Below, in pieces: positions 27,333-36,045 of a DNA stretch of 36,045 bases; position 1 is the first letter of the stretch; every line of letters starts with the position of its first letter. The stretch covers positions 1 through 36,045 of the forward strand of contig CAJAXK010000366.1 of assembly GCA_903946925.1 (NCBI GenBank), read 5' to 3'. The DNA comes from an uncultured Bacteroidales bacterium (GTDB lineage Bacteria > Bacteroidota > Bacteroidia > Bacteroidales > UBA4417). The position numbers were made by a program, and so were the translations under genes. The notes under the pieces are model-generated. The model ran no database searches and had not been told where the DNA came from. It saw only the letters and a list, made by a program, of their open reading frames with translations.

Positions 27333-29288
27333 TTATCTTTTCACCACAAACTTTCTTGCAACAATACCATCCTTATATGCCAGGTGTAGAATGTACATCC
27401 CAGGTTTTAATAGGTTTAGGTTTATTTTTATGGTTTCCTTGCCCTGTTTTTCATATTTAAAATTTGCAGGTTTTCCATCCATTGCAATAATTTTCAACGA
27501 ATTGATTTCTCCAAGATTATGATTGACAATCAGAAAATCATTTGCAGGATTGGGCAATAATGTAAGGTTCTTCCCTCTTGGCAGGTCAGGTTTACCTAAT
27601 GTTATTGTGTCGAGAGTGGAAATCAACCATAAATCGGGGTCCAATTTTATCGAATCAATGGCAAAATCAAGGTTTGCCACGAACATTTGTCCGGAAAAAG
27701 TATTATCAAAAACCAATAAAGTATCCTTACCTTCACCATAAAACTTAACAGGAACAGGCATCTCGAAAAACAAAACAGAAGGATGCGATTGGCTCTGGTA
27801 TATAGTTATTGAAGTTTGGTTTTCAGGTAATTGCCCTGCTTCTATAGTATAGATTGGGAATCCCTGGCCATAAAACCAATCGTCAAAAAACCCTGTAAGA
27901 TCCTTTCCTGAAGTGGCTTCAATATGGTTCTTAAAATCGGAAGTACGCGCAAATCCATGTTTCAATTTCGGGTCGTTCAGGTAATTTTTCATGGCGTCAA
28001 AGAAAGCCTCATCACCAACCACCCAACGCAAGGTATGCAACAGCACCGCACCTTTGCTGTACGAAAGCCTCGAATCGAAAATCCGGCCTATAGTAGTCGT
28101 ATCATCACAAAATACAGAACCACCTGGTTGAGTACATACGTAAGAGATATTGTTATTTTTCCAAATAGGCCAGTAATATCCATCAAACAGATGTTCGTAA
28201 GTAAGCCCAGTACAATAGGTTGCAAAACCCTCATTCAGCCAAATATCCTGCCACGAACCACAAGTTATCATATCGCCAAACCATTGGTGAGCCAGTTCGT
28301 GTGCAATAATTTCATGGTTAAAAGCTCCTTTCCCTAAAAAAGTCATGGTTTGGTGTTCCATACCACCACCCCAGCCAAATTGTGCGTGGCCATATTTCTC
28401 CGCACGAAAAGGGTAAGGAACAAAAAGGTTTTCGAAAAGTGCCAAGCTTGGAAGTACAGTTTTGGCATTTTCGCGCAGAATCAACGAGTCTTCAGGATAA
28501 ACATAATTTAAAATCTGCAATGAATCGTTGCCTGTGATATAATAATCCGAAAAACGCGCATAATTGGTCGAAGCTATTGCAATAAGGTAAGATACAATTG
28601 GATAGCGATGTTTCCAATGTGCAAGCGTAAAATTAGCCCCAAATGGCGTTTCGCTCAGTAAAACCCCATTGCTTGCCACGTGGTTCCCTTTAGGCGTAAC
28701 CACAAACACATCAATGGAATCGATTTTATCGGTAAGGTCGTTTTTTGAAGGCCACCAGTCGGAAGCGCCATACGGCTCCGAAAGCGTCCACATGCCCGGA
28801 GCACCAGCATGAACCTCGGTACCAAAGGATCCGAAGCCACTAACCGTTGGGTTTCCATGGTAATAAACAGTTACCGAATCTAATGTGCCTACATCTGTAA
28901 TTTCGCCAAAAGGCACTGTAACAATATTTCCTGTATGATTTGCGCTATACATAAATCCATGGTGTGAAGCTGAATCGGCTGACATGGATGCATTAAGCTC
29001 AAACTGTATGCTTGTCATGAAAGGTTGGGTAGCAACAAAATACGAAGTAACCGCACCACGGATATGGGTTTGAGCAGGATCGGCAAACCAGTAAAACCTA
29101 TGATATTTCAAATCGTAATTGTTTACAAGTAAAGTTTCATGAGGTTTTAATAGTTTCTGTTGGACTTGGTTTTCGCTGTATGAAATTTTAGTTAGGTTGT
29201 TTATCGAAGGCTCTTGTTGGGCAAACAAGTTTGAAAGGTTACCTAAAAATACGAGAAGGGTTAAAATATGGCTGATATGGGTTTTCAT
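27333..29288 (-). CDS. M1-family (gluzincin) metallopeptidase with T9SS sorting domain
   Basis: HEIIAHELAHQWFGDMITCGSWQDIWLNEGFATY (HExxH-18-E); GWGGGMEHQTMTF; C-terminal LLPNPANDFLIVNHNLGEINSLKIIAMDGK...PGMYILHLAY. Confidence 0.95.
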   Translation of the reverse strand: MKTHISHILTLLVFLGNLSNLFAQQEPSINNLTKISYSENQVQQKLLKPHETLLVNNYDLKYHRFYWFADPAQTHIRGAVTSYFVATQPFMTSIQFELNASMSADSASHHGFMYSANHTGNIVTVPFGEITDVGTLDSVTVYYHGNPTVSGFGSFGTEVHAGAPGMWTLSEPYGASDWWPSKNDLTDKIDSIDVFVVTPKGNHVASNGVLLSETPFGANFTLAHWKHRYPIVSYLIAIASTNYARFSDYYITGNDSLQILNYVYPEDSLILRENAKTVLPSLALFENLFVPYPFRAEKYGHAQFGWGGGMEHQTMTFLGKGAFNHEIIAHELAHQWFGDMITCGSWQDIWLNEGFATYCTGLTYEHLFDGYYWPIWKNNNISYVCTQPGGSVFCDDTTTIGRIFDSRLSYSKGAVLLHTLRWVVGDEAFFDAMKNYLNDPKLKHGFARTSDFKNHIEATSGKDLTGFFDDWFYGQGFPIYTIEAGQLPENQTSITIYQSQSHPSVLFFEMPVPVKFYGEGKDTLLVFDNTFSGQMFVANLDFAIDSIKLDPDLWLISTLDTITLGKPDLPRGKNLTLLPNPANDFLIVNHNLGEINSLKIIAMDGKPANFKYEKQGKETIKINLNLLKPGMYILHLAYKDGIVARKFVVKR

Positions 29289-29493
29289 GGTTGAAGTGTT
29301 ATAATTTCAGGATGTAAAGATACTGTAAATGGGTAGAATTTAGGATATAAACGATATTTCAAATTTCAGGAAAACAACATGGATGAAATAGCTTAATGAT
29401 TGCGCAGCAAATCTGTTAAAAGCCCGAAGTGCAGAAAATAAACCTATCACCCCAAATTTTTCCCATCTTTGCAAAAGCAAAAACTGAATAAAT

Positions 29494-31197
29494 ATGCCAG
29501 TAGGCCAGCAAAGTTATTTCCAACAAATACTCAAGTTTTTTATTCCTGCAAGTATGGTTTTATATGCCATATCATGTGCTACCATAGTTGCGCCAACGGG
29601 TGGACCAAAAGATATTACCCCGCCAATGATGTTAGGCTCACAACCTAAAAACCTTTCGACCAACTTTAAAGGGGATAAAATAACCATCAGTTTTGATGAA
29701 TATGTTCAGTTAAAAACACCCGAAAAATTCCTGCTTATATCGCCACCATTGGGCAAAATGCCTGATATTAAAGCTAAAGGACGTTCGCTGCTACTCGAAC
29801 TTGAAGATACGCTTCGCAGCAATACCACATATAATTTCTATTTTGGTGATGCCATAGTTGATAATACTGAAGGCAACCCGCTTACCAATTTTAATTTTGC
29901 TTTTTCGACCGGACCCGAAATTGATTCCCTGAGTTTATCGGGCAATGTTACGGATGCTTTTACCCGAATGCCTGTAAAAGGCGCACTTGTAATGCTTTAT
30001 GATGACTTTACCGACTCAATACCAAAAAAGCAGATTCCAATGTATGTTTCGCGTACGCTCGAAAATGGAAGTTTCAGGCTTAACAGCCTAGCCTCGGGAA
30101 AATACCGTGCTATTGCCCTTGTTGATGGAAACAGCGATTATATGTATAACCTGCCTACTGAATATATCGGGTTTAGCTCCGATTCGGTTAAGCCTTTCTA
30201 TAATGCAGCAAGCCAAAACGACACAAATGCAGTAAAACTACTTGAGGCTGACAGGAAAAATTTTATTTCCATTGATGTATTTCCGGAACCTGATTCAGCC
30301 CAACGAATACTCAAAAACTTTATAGCGGCTAATAACAGGCTTTCGATCATTTTTAGGTACAGCACAAACAAGCCAGCATTCCGTGCATTGAATATGCCTG
30401 ATTCATTGCCTTGGTCAATTCTTGAATGGAACCAAACCAATGATACATTGAACGCATGGCTGATAAACAAACCAGATACACTCCATTTGGAGATATCGGA
30501 TAAAGGTAACATCTTGGATACAATTTCACTTTCCACTGCAATGAAAACAAGCAACAAAGGCAGAAAAACAAGTACTTCTGAATCGTTGAAATACTCAGCC
30601 TCATTAAGTGGTGGGTTATTAGCTTACGATAAACCTCTTTTGCTTAGTTTTTCAAACCCGGTTAAATTGTATGATTTTAGCGCATTAAAACTAATTTGTA
30701 AAACGGAAAAAGACACAACCACACTTACCCCTACTGCCTACTTTGCCGATAGCAACCACCGTAAATTATTGATAACCCACAAATGGGATTCAAAAGCCGG
30801 ATACGATTTATATATACCAAGAAATTCGTTCATAGATATTTACAGTGATTCGTGCGATTCGACCCACGTAGTGTTCCAAATGCGCGACATTGAAGAGTAT
30901 GGGCGCTTTGCATTGGCACTAAAACGAAAAGATCAAAACTACCCGATAATCGTTCAGCTACTTTCAGAAAAAGGTTTGCCCTTAGCCGAACAGATTGTTA
31001 CAAATGACAGAAAAATAGATTTTGGTTTGTTGCCGCCTGCAAAGTATGGGCTTAAGGCTATTATTGATTCGAATAAAAACGGAAGGTGGGATACCGGCGA
31101 ATTTTTAAAGAAAATCCAGCCCGAAAAAGTGCTTGTTCACCCTAAATTATTTGAGGTGCGCACAAATTGGGAACTGGAGGAAACGTGGGATTTATAA
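29494..31197 (+). CDS. SbsA/Ig-like domain lipoprotein
   Basis: Lipobox-like AISCATIVAPTGGPKDITPPMMLGSQPKNLSTNFKGDKITISFDEYVQLKTPEKFLLISPPL. Confidence 0.85.
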   Translation: MPVGQQSYFQQILKFFIPASMVLYAISCATIVAPTGGPKDITPPMMLGSQPKNLSTNFKGDKITISFDEYVQLKTPEKFLLISPPLGKMPDIKAKGRSLLLELEDTLRSNTTYNFYFGDAIVDNTEGNPLTNFNFAFSTGPEIDSLSLSGNVTDAFTRMPVKGALVMLYDDFTDSIPKKQIPMYVSRTLENGSFRLNSLASGKYRAIALVDGNSDYMYNLPTEYIGFSSDSVKPFYNAASQNDTNAVKLLEADRKNFISIDVFPEPDSAQRILKNFIAANNRLSIIFRYSTNKPAFRALNMPDSLPWSILEWNQTNDTLNAWLINKPDTLHLEISDKGNILDTISLSTAMKTSNKGRKTSTSESLKYSASLSGGLLAYDKPLLLSFSNPVKLYDFSALKLICKTEKDTTTLTPTAYFADSNHRKLLITHKWDSKAGYDLYIPRNSFIDIYSDSCDSTHVVFQMRDIEEYGRFALALKRKDQNYPIIVQLLSEKGLPLAEQIVTNDRKIDFGLLPPAKYGLKAIIDSNKNGRWDTGEFLKKIQPEKVLVHPKLFEVRTNWELEETWDL

Positions 31198-31234
31198 TCA
31201 GTAAACTATCCGGCAAGTAAAATATCAGGCTGTT

Positions 31235-31540
31235 TTACTGAGCTTCGTTACATTTATTGATACAAACTATTATATCGAGCAGGGTATTGTTTTTGAGCGT
31301 GTAATGAATTTGCTTTCCATCGCGTTTTGATGCGAGAATTCCTTTGCTTTTCAAAATATTAAGATGATGTGAAGCTGCGGCTTGCTCGATGCGCAGTGAT
31401 TCATATATTTCAGTCACATTAAGTTTTTTGTTGTTATTGAGCAATTCGATGATGGCAATACGCATAGGATGAGCCATTGCACGAAGTTTACTTGCTGCTG
31501 CTTCAAGTTTTACAATGTCAAGTTTGTTAGATTCTGTCAT
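31235..31540 (-). CDS. ArsR-family winged-helix transcriptional regulator
   Basis: LRAMAHPMRIAIIELLNNNKKLNVTEIYESLRIEQAAASHHLNILKSKGILASKRDGKQIHYTLK. Confidence 0.93.
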   Translation of the reverse strand: MTESNKLDIVKLEAAASKLRAMAHPMRIAIIELLNNNKKLNVTEIYESLRIEQAAASHHLNILKSKGILASKRDGKQIHYTLKNNTLLDIIVCINKCNEAQ

Positions 31541-31556
31541 TTTAATATATTTTTTG

Positions 31557-31584
31557 CAAAAGTATAAATAAATACATTATCCAA
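31557..31584 (-). promoter_or_regulatory. Bacteroidota-type promoter for the ArsR gene
   Basis: Minus strand TTG-N17-TACTTTTG immediately upstream of the ArsR ATG (31540). Confidence 0.5.
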
Positions 31585-31734
31585 TCGTAAATATGTAAAA
31601 ATATTAATGTGTTTATTGCTTTTTACATAATAAAATCATAATCAGATTCATACATCATTTATTGCACTTATTACTACGAATGTAACGCAAAGCGGGCCAT
31701 TCAAAAGCAATAAAAATCACAAAAACGCCTTATA

Positions 31735-33372
31735 CTAGTCATTTTGAAAGAGCTCGGTAAAAGCAAATTTCAACCCATCAAAAAGTCCTTTGTCGCTAAG
31801 TTTCAATTCAGGGATAACCAGCAAAGCCATGAACGATAGTGTCATAAAAGGGGCTTTGAGCGGGCCACCCAAAGCAATCGCTTTTTTGTTGATGCGTTCA
31901 TACTTTTCGGCCACATCGTATCCATTGGCCGAGGCCATTAAACCCGCAACTGGCAGAGGCAGGATATCGGTCTTACCTCCATCAATTACGGCAATCCCGC
32001 CCTTATTTTCAAAGAGGCTGTTAATTACAGAAACCATGTCTGCATCGCTTGTGCCAATACAGATAATATTATGGCTGTCGTGAGCAACCGTTGAAGCCAT
32101 GGCTCCCCTTTTCAATCCAAAACCTGATATGAACCCGATTGCTGGTTTAGAAAATTCGTAACGGTTTATAACAGTGATTTTTAAAATATCATTTTCAATA
32201 TCGCTTACCACTTTTCCATCCTCAATAAGCGGGTTTGTTAAAAAATTGCCAGTTACCAAATCGCCATCAACAGCACTAATTACTTTTAGCTTTCCCTTTC
32301 CAGCCTCAATTTCTAGATCGGATTTATTGATGGGCAGTGCTTTAAAACAGTTGGGCGACAAATAGTTTGAGGGCGTTATGAGCGACTTACCATATTCCGC
32401 AACCGTATTCCCATTTATAATTGTGCGGGTTACATTGAAATCGTTTAGGTTATTAACCAAAACAAGGTCGGCTGCATCGCCAATTTGTAACAATCCGGAT
32501 GTAAGTTTATAGTGTTTTACAGGGTTTAAGGTACATGCCCTAAGAACTGCTATTGGGTCGTAGCCCATTTTTAAGGCGCGTTTTAAAAGCAAGTTGATAT
32601 GTCCGGCAACAAGGTCGTCAGGGTGCTTGTCGTCGCTGCAAAACATCACTTTTTCAGGATGTGTGCCCAACAACGAAACCAATGCATCGAAATTGCGGGC
32701 AGCACTTCCTTCGCGAATCAAAATATGCATCCCGGAATTTATTTTTTCGAGTGCCTCGGCAATATTGGTACACTCGTGATCGGTTGTAATGCCGGAAGCA
32801 GCATATTTTATAATATTTTCGGAATCCAATCCCGGCGCATGGCCATCAATTGGTTTGTTGTATTTTTTTGCGTAAGCCAGTTTTTGATGCACTTCGGGGT
32901 CACCAAAAACTACTCCTGGAAAATTCATCATTTCCGAAAGGTAAAAAATGTCGTCCCTTTTCAGCAACGAATCAATTTGCTTAGCATCAATAACCGCCCC
33001 CGAAGATTCGAAACCGGTTGCAGGTACGCAGGAGGGTGCGCCAAAATGGAATTTGAAAGGGGTAAGTTTCCCGTTTTCTATCATAAAATCCACTCCATCC
33101 ATACCCAACACATTGGCAATTTCATGAGGATCGGAAACCGTGGCTGTTGTGCCGTGTACCACCGCCAGCCGTGCAAACTCGGCTGGAACAAGCATCGAGC
33201 TTTCAATATGCACATGGGCATCTATCAAACCCGGAACAATAAACTGATTATCAACAGTTTCGCATTGCGTAACAGAGGCTATTTTACCATTGGCTATTTC
33301 AATTTTGCCTGGAAATATTGTACCGGCAACAACATCAACTATTTGCCCTGTGAGGGTGAAGTTTTTTTGCAT
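31735..33372 (-). CDS. ade: Adenine deaminase
   Basis: 545 aa; FIVPGLIDAHVHIESSMLVPAEFARLAVVHGTTATVSDPHEIANVLG; FGLKRGAMASTVAHDSHNIICIGTSDADM. Confidence 0.95.
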   Translation of the reverse strand: MQKNFTLTGQIVDVVAGTIFPGKIEIANGKIASVTQCETVDNQFIVPGLIDAHVHIESSMLVPAEFARLAVVHGTTATVSDPHEIANVLGMDGVDFMIENGKLTPFKFHFGAPSCVPATGFESSGAVIDAKQIDSLLKRDDIFYLSEMMNFPGVVFGDPEVHQKLAYAKKYNKPIDGHAPGLDSENIIKYAASGITTDHECTNIAEALEKINSGMHILIREGSAARNFDALVSLLGTHPEKVMFCSDDKHPDDLVAGHINLLLKRALKMGYDPIAVLRACTLNPVKHYKLTSGLLQIGDAADLVLVNNLNDFNVTRTIINGNTVAEYGKSLITPSNYLSPNCFKALPINKSDLEIEAGKGKLKVISAVDGDLVTGNFLTNPLIEDGKVVSDIENDILKITVINRYEFSKPAIGFISGFGLKRGAMASTVAHDSHNIICIGTSDADMVSVINSLFENKGGIAVIDGGKTDILPLPVAGLMASANGYDVAEKYERINKKAIALGGPLKAPFMTLSFMALLVIPELKLSDKGLFDGLKFAFTELFQND

Positions 33373-33626
33373 ACACGTATTGTTAATAATTGGTTTCCCA
33401 AAGACAAAAGTAAGTAATCTTCTCGAAAATCAGACCATGTTATACTTCATGTCAATACTTGCTTTTGAAGCACGGATAACGGTATAAAGCTGAAGAAAGA
33501 CTTGAAACACATTAAAAAAACCTAAAAAACTCTAAAAGCCCTTCAGCATATCAAAATAACATTTAGCCGTGTTGCAGGAGGAAGAAAAAAGCGACCGTTG
33601 CATATTCATTGCAACAGTGCATAAAT

Positions 33627-34430
33627 TTATCCCTCTTTCAAAACGGGAGGGAATTCCAGCATCATTATGACCCAGAATTCATATTCGAGCAGCATTTGTG
33701 CCGAACCTGGCCCAACGAAACGCTGTTTCACCGTACTGCCCTCAATTGTTCCGGTAAAGTCAATTTCAAAATAAACAGAAGCATTTATATTGTTGATGTA
33801 AACACCGGTAATTTCAAATTTATGCAGTGTAAACGATTCGTAAGCATCGCGGAAATTGTTATACCACTGGGATTCACTTGCTTCCCGTGTGAAAAATAGC
33901 GCATGATCTTCATGGTTTTTCCTGAAATAATCAGAAATTGCATCCTCACAATGGTTTCTAATGTCATAATCGTGGTTAGGATGGAACTCTTCGTAAATAA
34001 AGCACGACATCATCCCTTTTATGCGAATGTTGTCCATTTCGTGTTCAAAAAGCTCTTCAGTTATAAACCGGTAAATTTCACGCTCCTCCACATCGCAAAT
34101 AGTGTCGAGTTGTATGTCGTTTTTGTGTAAAATGTCCATTATCCGATCTAATTCCGCACTGATTTTATCATCGGGTATGTCCTCAACTTTAATATAATCA
34201 GGTCTTTCGATAAAATCGTAAAGCAAAATAGTTTCGGTTTGGTGGAAGTTATTTTCAAACTCTTCAATATGCTTAAGAAACTCGTTTTCAATAGTTGGAT
34301 CCAATGGCGTTTTGCCCGGGAATTCCGAAAAATGGGCGCCATGTTCGAGTATGAGCTTCATTTTTTTGAATTCGTTCTCCATACGGAGTTTGTCGAGTTC
34401 GTCGTCGTTGGTATTATCTAAAGGAGGCAT
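33627..34430 (-). CDS. Conserved hypothetical acidic protein (possible NTF2/SnoaL-like C-terminal region)
   Basis: 267 aa ORF with coding-like composition; no family recognised with certainty. Confidence 0.7.
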   Translation of the reverse strand: MPPLDNTNDDELDKLRMENEFKKMKLILEHGAHFSEFPGKTPLDPTIENEFLKHIEEFENNFHQTETILLYDFIERPDYIKVEDIPDDKISAELDRIMDILHKNDIQLDTICDVEEREIYRFITEELFEHEMDNIRIKGMMSCFIYEEFHPNHDYDIRNHCEDAISDYFRKNHEDHALFFTREASESQWYNNFRDAYESFTLHKFEITGVYINNINASVYFEIDFTGTIEGSTVKQRFVGPGSAQMLLEYEFWVIMMLEFPPVLKEG

Positions 34431-34802
34431 GATTTTGTGGCTTTAAAGTATAATTTCAATTCAATATTTCCATAAAAAAGGACAGATTTTGCATTCTGGA
34501 TTGGTTTGCCAATGCAAATGTAGTTTATTGGCGGTGCATGTTGCTTGGTTTGCACGAAAAGTTTCTTTGCTTCTGCATTTATGCTATCACTCTTTAAAGT
34601 CAAGCATATAGTTTTATCCTTTTTTTGCATTAGCGGAGCGATTTTTAACAGATTCACATACCCTCCTAAGCCTATATGTTATGGCGGCCCGGTGCTTGAT
34701 ATCCACAATCATTTCAGGGTAAAACCGTTAAATTTTATTCTTTTCAACAAAAACCGTCATGTTAAAAATGCTTCAAGTATTTTTGCAAAAAATCACTTTG
34801 CT

Positions 34803-36045
34803 ATGATTACTTTCTTTGCTTCCATCCTTGCGCTCATAGTTGGTTATTTTGTTTATGGCCGCTTTATCGAAAAGGTTTTTGGTATCGATACCTCGAAGCA
34901 AACCCCCGCCCTAATACAACCCGATGGCGTTGATTATGTGCCTATTAGGTGGGGCAAGATATTCCTGATACAGTTCCTGAACATTGCAGGCCTTGGTCCA
35001 ATTTTCGGGGCAATAGCTGGGGCTGTTTGGGGTCCGGTTGCTTTTGTATGGATTGTTTTTGGGGCGATTTTTGCCGGTGCGGTACACGATTTTATGTCGG
35101 GCATGATGTCGCTCCGCATGAATGGCCAAAGCATACACGGAATTGTTGGCAAATACATGGGAAACAATGTAAAGCAGTTTATGAGCCTTTTTACCGTTGC
35201 CATGATGGTATTGGTTGGTGCTGTTTTTATTATGGGGCCAGCCAAAATCCTTTCGGGACTAACAACGGGTTATTTTGATGTAACCGCTTGGGCAACAATA
35301 ATTTTTATTTACTATGTTTTGGCCACCTTGTTGCCAATAGATAAGTTGATTGGCCGTATTTATCCTTTTTTCGGTTTTGCCATGCTTTTTATGGCAGTCG
35401 GTATTGGTGGCGCAATGATTGTAAACGGGTTGCCAATCCCCGAATTGGTGCCGGCAAATTTCGTGAACATGAATGCCGAGCCTGGCAAATTCCCAATATT
35501 TCCTATGTTGTTTGTTACCATTGCCTGTGGTGCGATTTCCGGGTTTCATTCCACGCAGTCGCCGCTTATGGCGCGATGCATCACAAACGAAAAATATGGC
35601 CGAAGGGTTTTTTATGGAGCTATGATCACCGAAGGCCTTGTTGCCCTGATTTGGGCCGCAGTTGGAATGAGTTTCTTTGGTGGTGTTAGGGAATTGAACG
35701 ATGTATTAGCCGAACAAAAAGGAAATGCAGCCTGGGTAGTGAACGAAATTTCCAATACCTTGTTGGGCCGTTTTGGTGCGGTACTTGCTATTTTGGGTGT
35801 GGTTGCGGCCCCAATAACCTCTGGCGACACAGCTTTCAGGAGTGCTAGGCTAATTGTTGCCGATTTCTTTAAGTTCGACCAAAAAAGCATCAAGAACAGG
35901 CTAATACTAACAACCCCATTATTTGTCCTTGGATTTTTGCTCACCCAGGTCGATTTTTCAATAATATGGCGGTATATGGCTTGGTCGAACCAAACGCTTG
36001 CAACCATAGTGCTTTGGACAATTACCATTTACCTTGCCACTGAAC
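34803..36045 (+). CDS. cstA: Carbon starvation protein CstA family transporter, truncated by the window end
   Basis: Open from ATG 34803 to the end: MITFFASILALIVGYFVYGRFIEKVFGID...NIAGLGPIFGAIAGAVWGPVAFVWIVFGAIFAGAVHDFMSGMMSLRMNGQSI...ISGFHSTQSPLMARC; CstA signatures. Not in the ORF track (no stop). Confidence 0.95.
   Translation, partial: MITFFASILALIVGYFVYGRFIEKVFGIDTSKQTPALIQPDGVDYVPIRWGKIFLIQFLNIAGLGPIFGAIAGAVWGPVAFVWIVFGAIFAGAVHDFMSGMMSLRMNGQSIHGIVGKYMGNNVKQFMSLFTVAMMVLVGAVFIMGPAKILSGLTTGYFDVTAWATIIFIYYVLATLLPIDKLIGRIYPFFGFAMLFMAVGIGGAMIVNGLPIPELVPANFVNMNAEPGKFPIFPMLFVTIACGAISGFHSTQSPLMARCITNEKYGRRVFYGAMITEGLVALIWAAVGMSFFGGVRELNDVLAEQKGNAAWVVNEISNTLLGRFGAVLAILGVVAAPITSGDTAFRSARLIVADFFKFDQKSIKNRLILTTPLFVLGFLLTQVDFSIIWRYMAWSNQTLATIVLWTITIYLATE

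Noticed and set aside
34418-34657. 79-aa minus-strand ORF upstream of cstA
   Set aside because: No recognisable domain, overlaps the start of the 33627-34430 gene, low-complexity AT-rich intergenic DNA.

Overview
Bacteroidota-type chromosomal window. About 1-9.7 kb (minus strand) is a merged str-S10-spc ribosomal operon, running rpsL, rpsG, fusA, rpsJ, rplC, rplD, rplW, rplB, rpsS, rplV, rpsC, rplP, rpmC, rpsQ, rplN, rplX, rplE and the start of rpsN. The rest is ordinary chromosome: a TylF-type methyltransferase, a REP-associated (Y1/HUH) transposase, a LiaF-like / LytS-type kinase / LytTR regulator cluster, a CvfB-like S1 protein, UvrD/PcrA helicase, several T9SS cargo proteins (two Omp28/thioredoxin-like, one M1 peptidase), a MATE transporter, DUF4290, an SbsA/Ig-like lipoprotein, an ArsR regulator, adenine deaminase, a conserved hypothetical, and a CstA gene that runs off the window end and is missing from the supplied ORF track. 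The most interesting structure is noncoding: (i) a candidate independent ~240-nt ncRNA upstream of rpsL with its own Bacteroidota-type promoter, an intrinsic terminator and a rod/bubble fold resembling 6S RNA; (ii) a REPtron-like unit, the HUH transposase flanked by inverted copies of a hairpin-forming REP sequence; (iii) three copies of a 150-200 bp MITE-like element with GAGTCC-type terminal inverted repeats, two of them with perfect 6-bp target duplications; (iv) a 14-copy GC-rich heptamer array directly abutting the probable TTG start of the sensor kinase; (v) a 14-unit ~11-bp array upstream of uvrD. No CRISPR, rRNA or tRNA was recognised. I see no convincing new defence or biosynthetic system. 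All alignments and foldings were done by eye.
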